Shown piece by piece: positions 36,793 to 45,852 of a stretch of DNA of 64,000 nt. Both the position numbers and the translations under genes were made by a program. The first letter of the stretch is position 1. Each line of letters opens with the position of its first letter. Below the pieces are notes generated by a model, which searched no databases, was not told the DNA's origin, and saw only the letters and a program-made list of their open reading frames with translations. The DNA comes from an uncultured Saprospiraceae bacterium (GTDB lineage: Bacteria > Bacteroidota > Bacteroidia > Chitinophagales > Saprospiraceae), in assembly GCA_938015435.1 (NCBI GenBank), contig CALLPN010000016.1, positions 186,001 to 250,000 of the forward strand, given 5' to 3'.

Positions 36793-37270
36793 GGTCGATT
36801 TTTTTAAACTCATGAGTAATCTTTTCCTTTATCCTGTGAATTTTTACGTTCACATTATTAGTGGTCATTCCTGTTATTTCTGCGATTTCAATATTCTTAT
36901 ATCCATCAAGATGAAGCGTAATAATCATACGATCTGTTTCTATAAGATTTTTAATGGTCAGATATAATATTTCATAGTCTTCTTTGTCCGAGATCGAAGC
37001 TGATAATTCATTTGCATTATCTAAAGTTGTAGTTTGAATTCGTTTTGATTTCTTATTGAAACTCAATGCAACATTGAGCGCAACCTTATACATGAACGTT
37101 GTAAAAGATGCTTCTCTACGAAAGTTTTTAACAGATTTCCATAACTGCAATAAAGTCTCTTGGTATAGATCTTTCTTATCCTCTTTAGTATCTGCATATA
37201 GACCGACTACCTTGTGAATGATACGATCATTCTCTTGGATTAATTTTACAAATTCGTTTTCGTCTATCAT
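36779..37270 (-). CDS. ECF-type RNA polymerase sigma factor
   Basis: A 163-residue sigma-70-family protein. Region 2 (residues about 10-75) includes DLYQETLLQLWKSVKNFRREASFTTFMYKVALN, and region 4 (about 105-155) has LHLDGYKNIEIAEITGMTTNNVNVKIHRIKEK. No region 1 or 3. It directs RNA polymerase to a dedicated regulon, presumably controlled by the overlapping membrane protein gene. Confidence 0.93.
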   Translation of the reverse strand: MIDENEFVKLIQENDRIIHKVVGLYADTKEDKKDLYQETLLQLWKSVKNFRREASFTTFMYKVALNVALSFNKKSKRIQTTTLDNANELSASISDKEDYEILYLTIKNLIETDRMIITLHLDGYKNIEIAEITGMTTNNVNVKIHRIKEKITHEFKKIDHGYQ

Positions 37271-37608
37271 TAGATTATTGAATATGTACTATTAGTGTTT
37301 GGAAAAACAAAAAAATTACAGTGTAGCTGAAATATTTTCAGAAAAGAAATCACACAGCTATACAACTAACTGACAGTCAAATAAATGCGTCCAATAATTA
37401 GTTTAAAAAACATTCTAAATATATCGATTTCTTGTATTACAGAAGACTACTACAATGCGTTCGAAATTATGGTTATTGTGTATTATCGATTGTTAGCATC
37501 AATAGGATCATTGAGATGGAATTACAAACAATAGTTATTTACATTATGGACTAGTACCCATTGGCGCTTAATATTATTCGCTTAGAAGTCCAAAACCACG
37601 CAGTTCAA
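37271..37608. other. Intergenic stretch between dnaE and the sigma gene
   Basis: 338 nt, AT-rich, between the dnaE stop and the sigma gene start (both minus strand). No ORF, RNA gene or strong hairpin recognised. It should contain the sigma operon promoter, possibly recognised by the sigma factor itself. Confidence 0.5.
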
Positions 37609-40600
37609 TTATTTGGTTTCGATTTTATACTTTATCCCCATTTCTTCTAATGCTGTTATAAATTCAAATGAAGCATTTATCAATTTATTCTCAGATTTTA
37701 CATCAATTCCAATGTCTTCATCATTATCTACAATTTTCATCTTCAATTTATGATCACCTTCATTCTCTTCACAAAGTCCCTCTAACTGTTGTATTAGTGG
37801 CTCACTGATTTGCTTCAATGGAAGTTTGATTATGATACCTTTGGTCATTTGTTTCCCTATAGTATCTAGCATTTTTATTTTAGATACTTTAAACATATAT
37901 CTATCTCCCCATCCTTTTTTATTGATCCCTTCTAAGTAAATAATATTTCCTTTGAACAGTAAAGATTTCCAATCTTCGTACTGTTCATTATAGAGAGCTA
38001 ACTCTAAAGATCCACGATAATCTTGTAATGTAAATCGACCATAGGCAGTTCCTCTTTGCGAAACTCCATGCTGAGCACTAGATACTATTCCGGCTACCTT
38101 AACTAGAAAATCTTTACTTGCTTCTGCCTGCTCTAATGTATGTTGAACAAAATACCTAAACTCTAATTTAAAATCATCTAATGGGTGACCTGATATGTAG
38201 ATCCCTGTGACTTCCTTTTCCTTATCTAACTTATCTATATTAGTCCACTGAAGTACTTCAGGTATCTGAGGTTGATCGATCAATGCTTCATCTGTCTCTC
38301 CGAAAAGAGAAACCGCATTTTGCTCATTCATCGTTTTATAGGCGTTACCATATCTCACTATCGCTTCTAAGAGTGTTGGAAACTTACCTGTAGATCCAAA
38401 ATATTGCTCTCGAGAAACTTCTGTAAAACTATCCATGGCCCCTCCAAGCACCAGACTTTCCAAACATCTTTTATTGACGGCTTTGAAGTTTAATTTATGC
38501 GCCATATCATAAAGATCTTCGAACTTTCCTTCTTCTTTTCTAGCACGTATAATTTCAGTAACTGGCCCCTCTCCTACACCTTTGAGTGCTGATAATCCAA
38601 AGCGAATTTCATCCTTCTCATTTACGTTAAATTTCATGACAGACTCGTTGATATCAGGACCTAAAACTGTTATATCCATACGCTTACATTCCCTAAGGAA
38701 AAAATTTATCTTAGATATATCTGTCTTATTATGATTCAATACCGATGCCATATATTCTGACGGATAATGCGCTTTGAGATATGCTGTCTGGAACGCAATA
38801 AATGCATAACAAGTTGAGTGAGATTTATTGAAGGCGTATGAAGCAAACGCTTCCCAATCCGTCCACACTTTTTTACAAATTTCTAGATCATGTCCATTCT
38901 TTTTACAGCCTTCCATGAACTTAGGCCACATCTCATCAATGAGTTTTTTCTTTTTCTTACCCATCGCCTTACGCAGCATATCCGCTTCACCTTTAGTGAA
39001 GTTGGCTAGCTTTTGCGAGAGTAACATTACTTGCTCCTGATAGACGGTAATACCATAGGTCTCAGATAGGTATTCTTCCATATCCGCCAAATCATACTTG
39101 ATTTCTTGTACACCATGCTTACGTGCCACGAAATCAGGAATATACTGCATCGGACCAGGACGATATAAGGCATTCATGGCAATCAAATCTTCAAACGCAG
39201 TAGGCTTCAGATCTTTGAGGTGCTTTTGCATCCCTGGTGATTCATACTGAAATATACCAACAGTCTCACCACGCTGAAACAACTCATATGTCAGCTCATC
39301 TTCCAATGGAAATTCATCCGGAATAAGATCTACCCCTTTACTATCTTTTACATTAACTACTGCATCCTTGATAATTGTCAAGGTCTTGAGACCCAAGAAA
39401 TCCATCTTGAGTAGCCCTGCATCTTCCGCTACGGAGTTATCAAACTGTGACACCAACATATCAGAATCCTTGGCTACTGTCACCGGTACATAATTGGTAA
39501 TATCATCTGGTGTAATGATCACTCCACAAGCATGTATTCCAGTATTCCTAACAGAACCTTCTAACTTCTTAGCCATCCTGATCATTTCTCCAATCTTGTT
39601 ATCTTGCTCAGATAGCTCGCGGAACTTTGCTGCTTTCTCTACATCGTCACCATTGAGTTTTTCTTTAAGTTTTTTGGCCACTCCTCCTTCAGCTAAAACA
39701 TCTCTTAGCGAAGCACCTAATTGCTCTGGAAAAGATTTAGTAACGTCATTCACTTCATTCAATGGAACTTGCATCACCCTGCCGACATCTTTGAGTGAAC
39801 TCTTAGCTGCCATCGTACCGTAAGTAATGATCTGAGCTACTTGATTACGTCCGTATTTTTCAATCACATAATCTATTACTTTTGCTCTTCCTTCATCATC
39901 AAAATCAATATCAATATCCGGAAGTGAAACCCTCTCTGGATTCAAAAATCTCTCAAAAAGAAGATCATACTTAATAGGATCTATATTGGTAATCCCAAGG
40001 CAATACGCTACCGCAGATCCTGCAGCAGATCCCCTACCAGGACCAACACTTACACCCATCTCACGAGCTATAGTTGTAAAATCTTGTACAATCAAAAAAT
40101 AACCTGGATATCCAGAAGCATTAATAACTGACAATTCAAAATCTAGCCTTTCAGATATGATTGGTGTAATCGTACCATACTTCTTATTAGCTCCTACATA
40201 AGTGATATGACGAAGAAATGCTTCCTGAGAATCAAAACCTTTTGGCAGTGGAAACGCAGGTAATAATACATCTCGACTCAATGTTAATTTATCAATCTTA
40301 CTCGCTATCTCCATTGTATTATCAATGGCTTCCGGTACATCACCGAAAATATGATTCATCTCATCTTGCGTCTTGAAATAGAAATCTGAAGAAGCGAACT
40401 TAAATCTATTTTGATCTTCTACAAATGATCCTGTATTGACACATAATAATAGATCGTGTGGCTGATTATCTTCCTCTTCCACATAGTGCACATCATTAGT
40501 AGCAATTACTTTGATATTATGCTTTTTCGCAAATCCGATCAATATTTGATTGATATCTTCTTGGCTATATTTTGAAATGGCTTTGTTACCATTTCTATCT

Positions 40601-41169
40601 CTATAGTCTAGCTTCTCTAGACCGCTATGTCGTTGTAATTCTACGTAGTAGTCTTCACCGAATAGATTGAGCCACCATTTCAATTTTTCTTCTGCTTCTT
40701 CTAGTAATCCATGCATTATGGCTTGTGGCACCTCAGCCCCTAAACAACAACTTGTAGCTATAATTCCTTCGTGATATTGCTCTATCAACTCCTTATCGAT
40801 ACGTGGAAACTTACCATACTGACCATCTATATATCCAAGCGAACATAGCTTACAAAGATTTTGATAACCTTTGGCATTCTTCGCTAACATCAATTGGTGA
40901 TGTCTGATATCACGCTCTCCCTTGGCCTTTTCAAATTTTCGCTTGTGACGATCCTCCACCATATAAAACTCACAACCTACTATTGGGAGGATATCTCTTT
41001 TGTTAGCTTCCGCTACAAATTTATAAGCACCAAACATATTACCATGATCAGTAAGGGCTACCGCGGTTTGGCCATCTGCCTTGGCCTTATCCATCATTAC
41101 TCCTATCTCTGATGCTCCGTCAAGTAATGAGTATTGAGTATGGCAATGAAGATGGGCAAATTTTGGCAT
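37609..41169 (-). CDS. dnaE: DNA polymerase III alpha subunit
   Basis: An 1186-residue replicative polymerase of the DnaE1 type. The N-terminal PHP domain begins FAHLHCHTQYSLLDGA and carries DHGNMFG. The polymerase core has GPGRGSAAGSAVAYC and PDIDIDFDDEGR with the catalytic aspartates. A helix-hairpin-helix region and a C-terminal OB fold (residues about 1000-1090, KVAGIVSSAQHG) follow. Length is in the normal range. Monocistronic, with a promoter 36 nt upstream. Confidence 0.98.
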   Translation of the reverse strand: MPKFAHLHCHTQYSLLDGASEIGVMMDKAKADGQTAVALTDHGNMFGAYKFVAEANKRDILPIVGCEFYMVEDRHKRKFEKAKGERDIRHHQLMLAKNAKGYQNLCKLCSLGYIDGQYGKFPRIDKELIEQYHEGIIATSCCLGAEVPQAIMHGLLEEAEEKLKWWLNLFGEDYYVELQRHSGLEKLDYRDRNGNKAISKYSQEDINQILIGFAKKHNIKVIATNDVHYVEEEDNQPHDLLLCVNTGSFVEDQNRFKFASSDFYFKTQDEMNHIFGDVPEAIDNTMEIASKIDKLTLSRDVLLPAFPLPKGFDSQEAFLRHITYVGANKKYGTITPIISERLDFELSVINASGYPGYFLIVQDFTTIAREMGVSVGPGRGSAAGSAVAYCLGITNIDPIKYDLLFERFLNPERVSLPDIDIDFDDEGRAKVIDYVIEKYGRNQVAQIITYGTMAAKSSLKDVGRVMQVPLNEVNDVTKSFPEQLGASLRDVLAEGGVAKKLKEKLNGDDVEKAAKFRELSEQDNKIGEMIRMAKKLEGSVRNTGIHACGVIITPDDITNYVPVTVAKDSDMLVSQFDNSVAEDAGLLKMDFLGLKTLTIIKDAVVNVKDSKGVDLIPDEFPLEDELTYELFQRGETVGIFQYESPGMQKHLKDLKPTAFEDLIAMNALYRPGPMQYIPDFVARKHGVQEIKYDLADMEEYLSETYGITVYQEQVMLLSQKLANFTKGEADMLRKAMGKKKKKLIDEMWPKFMEGCKKNGHDLEICKKVWTDWEAFASYAFNKSHSTCYAFIAFQTAYLKAHYPSEYMASVLNHNKTDISKINFFLRECKRMDITVLGPDINESVMKFNVNEKDEIRFGLSALKGVGEGPVTEIIRARKEEGKFEDLYDMAHKLNFKAVNKRCLESLVLGGAMDSFTEVSREQYFGSTGKFPTLLEAIVRYGNAYKTMNEQNAVSLFGETDEALIDQPQIPEVLQWTNIDKLDKEKEVTGIYISGHPLDDFKLEFRYFVQHTLEQAEASKDFLVKVAGIVSSAQHGVSQRGTAYGRFTLQDYRGSLELALYNEQYEDWKSLLFKGNIIYLEGINKKGWGDRYMFKVSKIKMLDTIGKQMTKGIIIKLPLKQISEPLIQQLEGLCEENEGDHKLKMKIVDNDEDIGIDVKSENKLINASFEFITALEEMGIKYKIETK

Positions 41170-41204
41170 AGAAAGTTCTTTATTATCTCAGTTAGGATGG
41201 TTAA

Positions 41205-41234
41205 CAAATATAGGTAATTCAAAGGATTATGAAA
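41205..41234 (-). promoter_or_regulatory. Promoter of dnaE
   Basis: Minus strand TATATTTG (complement of 41205-41212), a full TAnnTTTG match, with TTT 19 nt upstream, 36 nt before the dnaE ATG. Confidence 0.55.
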
Positions 41235-41368
41235 TAGTATAATTAGATAACCTAAAGACAATTAAGGAAATGAAAAGTTGAAAACGCTTTTCGGAACTTT
41301 CGGAACTTTTGGTACTGTTTGTCTCTTTGTAATTGTATAGTATTATATCAAACATTTAAAAACGACAC

Positions 41369-41986
41369 ATGTCAAATTTACTGAACGAAGTACAACGTCA
41401 TCTTTCTGATGATGTAATCATGCAACTATCAAGACAAGTAGGAGCTCAAGACCCTAATCAAGTTAAGCAAGCGTCTTTCAATGTAGCAGAATTATTGCTG
41501 AATGCAATATCTAGAAGTGCAAATAACCAAAATAAAGGATCTGGATTATATGGTGCAATAGAAAAGGATCATGATGGAGGAATATTAGGTAATCTAATGG
41601 GAATCTTATCTGGTCAAAAAGCGGTAAACAATCCTAAAACAATGAATGGTGAAGGTATCATCAACCATTTATTGGGTAAGCAGCAACTTGAAGCAGCTCA
41701 GTTGATTACACAATCAAGTGGTCTTAATATTTTTAAATCTGGTGTACTTATGCAACTTATCGCTCCTATTGTAATGGGTGTAGTGGGGCAAACAAGAAAG
41801 TCTAGTGGCTTTGATCTTGGTGGCTTAGCGAAAGTCCTAATGGGTGGTGCTCAACAACAGCAACAACAGCCGCAATCTCAAGGTGGAGGTTTAGGTAATG
41901 TAATTGGAAAACTACTCGATAGAGATGGTGATGGAAGTATGATGGACGATCTACTTAACATCGGAATGAATATGATGAAGAAATAA
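41369..41986 (+). CDS. DUF937 protein
   Basis: A 205-residue cytoplasmic-looking protein with a DUF937 domain in the first 150 residues (LSRQVGAQDPNQVKQASFNVAELLLNAI, GIINHLLGKQQLEAAQLITQSSGL). A glutamine run (QQQQQPQSQ) follows, then the calcium-loop-like DRDGDGSMMDDL. DUF937 includes YidB and has no known function. Monocistronic with a terminator directly after it. Confidence 0.85.
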   Translation: MSNLLNEVQRHLSDDVIMQLSRQVGAQDPNQVKQASFNVAELLLNAISRSANNQNKGSGLYGAIEKDHDGGILGNLMGILSGQKAVNNPKTMNGEGIINHLLGKQQLEAAQLITQSSGLNIFKSGVLMQLIAPIVMGVVGQTRKSSGFDLGGLAKVLMGGAQQQQQQPQSQGGGLGNVIGKLLDRDGDGSMMDDLLNIGMNMMKK

Positions 41987-42010
41987 TTAACTGTTATTCA
42001 ACGAAATACT

Positions 42011-42043
42011 AGAGGTACTGACGATGTCGGTGCCTCTTTTTTT
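42011..42043 (+). terminator. Terminator of the DUF937 gene
   Basis: 12-bp stem AGAGGTACTGAC / GTCGGTGCCTCT (two G-T wobbles) around GAT, followed by eight T, 25 nt after the stop codon. Confidence 0.9.
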
Positions 42044-42460
42044 GTGGTGGAAATTTTTAGACTCCCAAGCGCGGTAGCGATTGGTAAGCTAAAAACCTTT
42101 TGCGAAAGAATCTGAATCTAGATTCTCTTGGCTTTGGAATAGTTCGGAGAAGTCGGCTTGGTGGTGAAATCTTTTGTACTCCAGAGTTTTGATTCGTGAT
42201 GCGAAACGAGGAAAGGATTTCAAGAATAAAGGTTGGGAGTGGAGTGAAATGCGAAAGTGGGAGTGCGAAACAAGGAAATCTCTCGTTTCGATGTTACCGT
42301 TTTCTTGGGAAAGCCGGAAATTGAATGTCTTGTTTTGGCTTTTCTGTATTCTTGTGAAAAGCCTCTGTCTAGTTAGACTTGGAAGTGGCGTGGGATGCGA
42401 AACAAGGAAATGTCTTGTTTCGATGTTTGTACTTTTTTTGGAAAAAGTACAAACTAAATA
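42044..42460. repeat. Repeat-rich spacer with two copies of a hairpin element
   Basis: Two related units begin at 42265 and 42397 with GCGAAACAAGGAAAT. In the second, CGAAACAAG / CTTGTTTCG (42398-42406, 42414-42422) forms a perfect 9-bp stem, followed by GTTTGTACTTTTT / AAAAAGTACAAAC (42425-42437, 42442-42454), a perfect 13-bp stem. The first unit continues GTTTCGATGTTACCGTTTT, matching the copies at 17618-17727. A 95-codon ORF across this region is rich in Trp and Cys and only translates the repeats; I do not call it. Confidence 0.75.
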
Positions 42461-42464
42461 AGCC

Positions 42465-42496
42465 CAAGATTGCTGTCAATCTCGGGCTCTTTCGAC
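42465..42496. terminator. Hairpin resembling a terminator
   Basis: Stem AGCCC-AGATTG / CAATCT-GGGCT (one internal mismatch) at about 42465-42489 with a 4-nt loop and a weak T tract. No coding gene is assigned to it; it ends the repeat spacer. Confidence 0.5.
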
Positions 42497-42966
42497 TAAG
42501 GTCTCAAAATAAGAAAACTACATCTTTAAAGAGGTCTGCTAATAAAAGCTGATTCGAGGTCAACCTCCCTTTATCATTGATGGCCATAGACAATAATCAT
42601 AAGACTAAAATCATGCCACTGGTTTCTAATATTTTATTCTAATCACTTCTTTGAACTACTTCAACAAGTGATCTACTAGTAATTGATCGCAAATGTACAG
42701 TATAAACTGTCAAATCCAAACATCTATCATTAAAAACGATATTTTTCTATAAAAGTTTCCTACATATATAAAAAAAATGAATAAATGTAGAAAATATCTA
42801 TAATACCTTATTTATCAGTGTCTTGAAGCTAACTTTTAGCTCCTTTTCATATACAAATATATATAATACATAGGAAACTTGCAAGGCTATTGGTCACATT
42901 TTCGTTAAATGTCAGCTAAGCGTTTAAATGCTTCTACTACTCCGAAAATTATAAACTTGTAATAAT
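42497..42966. other. Intergenic stretch before the tRNA gene
   Basis: About 470 nt, very AT-rich. No ORF with recognisable product, no repeat and no RNA gene seen beyond the flanking elements. Confidence 0.5.
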
Positions 42967-42997
42967 AAAAAAAGCCGACCAAATATGGTCGGCTTCT
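42967..42997 (-). terminator. Terminator of tRNA-Leu
   Basis: Perfect 10-bp stem AAGCCGACCA / TGGTCGGCTT (42972-42981, 42986-42995), 4-nt loop, followed on the minus strand by seven T. It lies just downstream of the tRNA. Confidence 0.88.
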
Positions 42998-43009
42998 TAC
43001 CGAAGTATG

Positions 43010-43092
43010 TGCCCGGAGGGGGACTCGAACCCCCACGTACGTAGTACACATGTCCCTCAAACATGCCTGTCTACCAATTTCAGCACCCGGGC
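43010..43092 (-). tRNA. tRNA-Leu (anticodon GAG)
   Basis: Read on the minus strand: acceptor GCCCGGG pairs with TCCGGGC, the D arm contains TTGGTAGA, and the anticodon arm is CATGT-TTGAGGG-ACATG, giving GAG, which reads CUC and CUU. A long variable arm (class II tRNA) and the T arm GGGGGTTCGAGTCCCCC follow. 83 nt to the discriminator A; CCA is not encoded. Confidence 0.95.
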
Positions 43093-43290
43093 GGGTAACT
43101 TATAGTGTTTTCCATTGAAAACGCTTATTTCTTTTGCAGTAACAATAAGTAAGTTCTTAATTATATAACCTGCTTTGATTCACAATCTCTCTAAATCTGT
43201 GATTTTGTTAAAATTGCTTTACTCACGTTCAACCTTTTGCGAAACGCTGGTGCAAAGATGGAAAATTATTCCAAAAATCGACTATTCACC

Positions 43291-44076
43291 TTAAAGATTC
43301 TCTAGGGTAGTTTTACCATTACTTTTAGCCGCTTCAACCAACTTCCTAAGGAATGGAGATGCAAATATAAATGCGTCTAATTCTTCATTGTCCGTACCTA
43401 AGACCTGGTCTTTATTACCTCTCCATGCTAGTTTACCTTCTTTGAGTAAGCATATATTTTCACCTATTTCCATTACGGAGTTCATATCATGAGTGTTGAT
43501 AATAGTTGTGATATTTTCCTCATCTGTGATATCACTGATCAACTCATCTATTGTGATAGAAGTTTTTGGGTCTAATCCTGAGTTGGGTTCATCACAGAAC
43601 AAATACTTTGGTTTAAGCACTATGGCTCTTGCGATACCTACACGCTTTTGCATACCACCACTTATCTGTGAAGGGTACTTTGGATTAACACCTCCAAGGC
43701 TTACACGCTCTAGTACTTCATCCACTCTCATTCGTTTTTCCTTGGCAGTCATAGGAGTAAACATATCCATAGGAAAGCGAATATTTTCTTCTATTGTCAT
43801 AGAATCAAATAGGGCGTTTCCCTGGAATAACATGCCAACTTCCTTTCTGATCGCTAGTATTCCCTTTTTATCTAAATTTGTATAATCCAAATCATTATAC
43901 CAAACACGGCCTTGAGTAGGTGCAAATAGACCTACAAGAATCTTCAGAAGAACAGTCTTACCTGCTCCACTACGGCCTATGATTAGATTCGTTTTTCCTG
44001 ATTCAAAAGTAAAATCGATGCCTTTGAGAACTTCCTGATCTCCAAATTGCTTAAATATGCCTTCAGCTCTAATCAT
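43291..44076 (-). CDS. MlaF-like ABC transporter ATP-binding protein
   Basis: A 261-residue ATPase with Walker A GRSGAGKT (34-41), signature ISGGMQKRVGIARA, Walker B YLFCDEP and the switch His in NTHDMNS. It matches MlaF, which powers phospholipid movement across the envelope together with MlaE. It lies 4 nt after the MlaE-like permease gene. No MCE-domain substrate-binding gene is adjacent. Confidence 0.92.
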   Translation of the reverse strand: MIRAEGIFKQFGDQEVLKGIDFTFESGKTNLIIGRSGAGKTVLLKILVGLFAPTQGRVWYNDLDYTNLDKKGILAIRKEVGMLFQGNALFDSMTIEENIRFPMDMFTPMTAKEKRMRVDEVLERVSLGGVNPKYPSQISGGMQKRVGIARAIVLKPKYLFCDEPNSGLDPKTSITIDELISDITDEENITTIINTHDMNSVMEIGENICLLKEGKLAWRGNKDQVLGTDNEELDAFIFASPFLRKLVEAAKSNGKTTLENL

Positions 44077-44080
44077 ATCT

Positions 44081-44827
44081 CTACGTTGTAAGTAATACTA
44101 CGATAAAGTAATCTGATAGTAATATCAAAATATCTCCAAATACCACAGCCCTTGTACTTGCTGCTCCTAATTCTATACTACCTCCTTTGACAAAATATCC
44201 CTGAAAACACGATACCGATACTAAGATGATTGCAAAGGTTACGGACTTGACTAACATCATCACCACGTTATAAGGAATAAAGAATGCCCTTATTCCTTGC
44301 ACGTACTCGGCTTGCGTAAATAATCCGGCTGGTACGCTTGCTAAATATCCACCCAGTATCCCTACTATCGCGGCTACACATACTAACATGGGAACAACAT
44401 ATGCTGCTGCTATCAACTTGGGTAACACTAAGTAACTTGATGTATTGAGTCCCATGATTTCCATAGCGTCGATATGCTCTTTTTGTCGCATTCCTCCTAT
44501 TTCAGCAGCCATCGTCGAACCTACATTACCCGCTAATACTAAGCAAGTCACCATCGGCGCAAGCTCAATGATCATCATATCTCTCACGATATATCCAATA
44601 TAATATGGCGGAATCAAGGTGCCATCCATTTGATAGTAAAACTGAACTACGGTAACTGCTCCTAGAAATACAGCAATAAGCAATACAATAGGAAGCGAAC
44701 CGATACCTATGTCATACATCTGACGGATCAACTCCTTGTAATACATACCCCAGTTCTCAGGCTTACGGAACACTTCCTTCTGCCACAACACGAACTTCCC
44801 TAAATCTGCTAAATATCTGAGCTTCAT
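44081..44827 (-). CDS. MlaE-like ABC transporter permease
   Basis: A 248-residue MlaE/DUF140 permease with five to six membrane helices and the family stretches LVLAGNVGSTMAAEIGGMRQKEHIDAMEIMGLN and LVLPKLIAAAYVVPMLV. It forms the inner-membrane core of a Mla-type lipid transporter with the ATPase encoded just downstream. A full TAnnTTTG element lies 42 nt upstream. Confidence 0.93.
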   Translation of the reverse strand: MKLRYLADLGKFVLWQKEVFRKPENWGMYYKELIRQMYDIGIGSLPIVLLIAVFLGAVTVVQFYYQMDGTLIPPYYIGYIVRDMMIIELAPMVTCLVLAGNVGSTMAAEIGGMRQKEHIDAMEIMGLNTSSYLVLPKLIAAAYVVPMLVCVAAIVGILGGYLASVPAGLFTQAEYVQGIRAFFIPYNVVMMLVKSVTFAIILVSVSCFQGYFVKGGSIELGAASTRAVVFGDILILLSDYFIVVLLTT

Positions 44828-44868
44828 ATATTAATTGCGATGAATAGCTTATTTAAACTATTAAAGCG

Positions 44869-44876
44869 CAAAGATA
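44869..44876 (-). promoter_or_regulatory. -7 promoter element of the mlaE-mlaF pair
   Basis: Minus strand TATCTTTG followed by CGC, a full TAnnTTTG match, 42 nt before the mlaE-like start; TTA lies at the -33 distance. Confidence 0.55.
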
Positions 44877-45038
44877 GTTTTTTATAACGTGTCATTAAAG
44901 ACTCGGTCAGTTAACGTTTTTAACCTTATTCTCTACTATTTAACGTTTGTTCATTACCAATGTGACATCTAGGGCTTTGACTCGATAATAATATTTACAA
45001 TCTCGCTACATTAGCATTTAATAATAAAAACATAAAAT

Positions 45039-45737
45039 ATGACAGCTGTAATCACAGGAGGAACAAAGGGAATCGGAAGAGCAATAGCAGACTTACTTGC
45101 GTCAAAAGGAATCAATCTATTTGTTTGCTCTCGAAATGAAAGCGACCTCAAAGAAATGAAATCGACTATTGAGAAAAACAACAACGCAAAAGTATACACC
45201 GCTGTAGTCGATATGTCAAAGAAATCTGAGGTTCAGGCTTTTGCAGCTAACATCCTCAAAGAAGTGGAGCAAGTTGATATAATCATCAATAACGCTGGGA
45301 TGTTTATTCCTGGTGCATTGGCTGAAGAAGAAGATGGCGCTCTAGAACAAATGATCAATACGAATTTATATAGCGCGTATTACTTAACTAGAGCTTTACT
45401 TCCTGGCATGATGAATCAAGGACATGGACATATATTTAACATGTGCTCAATAGCTAGCAAAATCGCTTACCCTAATGGAGGATCATACAGCATTTCAAAA
45501 TTTGCCTTACTTGGATTTTCTAAGGTACTAAGAGAAGAGCTTAAGGAGAAAGGCATAAAGGTAACTTCCATTCTTCCTGGAGCCACATGGTCTAACAGTT
45601 GGGCTGGCGTAGATCTCCCTCGCGAAAGATTGATGGAGGCTGAAGATATAGCGATCGCTACTTGGGGAGCATTACAGATGAGTTCGAGTGCGGTAGTAGA
45701 AGAGATAATTCTTAGACCTCAATTGGGTGATCTTTAG
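45039..45737 (+). CDS. Short-chain dehydrogenase/reductase
   Basis: A 232-residue classical SDR with TGGTKGIG at 7-14, NNAG at about 86-89, and catalytic YSISK near residue 150. The C-terminus is short, without the substrate loop of FabG, resembling the sepiapterin-reductase-like subgroup. Substrate unknown. It precedes the deiodinase-like gene by 115 nt on the same strand; a link is possible but not shown. Confidence 0.88.
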   Translation: MTAVITGGTKGIGRAIADLLASKGINLFVCSRNESDLKEMKSTIEKNNNAKVYTAVVDMSKKSEVQAFAANILKEVEQVDIIINNAGMFIPGALAEEEDGALEQMINTNLYSAYYLTRALLPGMMNQGHGHIFNMCSIASKIAYPNGGSYSISKFALLGFSKVLREELKEKGIKVTSILPGATWSNSWAGVDLPRERLMEAEDIAIATWGALQMSSSAVVEEIILRPQLGDL

Positions 45738-45852
45738 CAAACAATGAATGAGATTTAGGATTATTAAAAAAGATAGAAATTATACTCTCGAGATTGAGTC
45801 GATGCGATCAGAGGTGAATAATTATTGATTTACATTAAAAGAAATTGAATAG

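Noticed and set aside
42398-42454. Possible CRISPR array from repeated stem-loops
   Set aside because: Only two irregular units, unequal spacers and no cas genes in the window.
42174-42461. 95-codon plus-strand ORF in the repeat spacer
   Set aside because: It translates the hairpin repeats (Trp- and Cys-rich, repeated CETRK-type segments), has no homology pattern and overlaps both repeat units.
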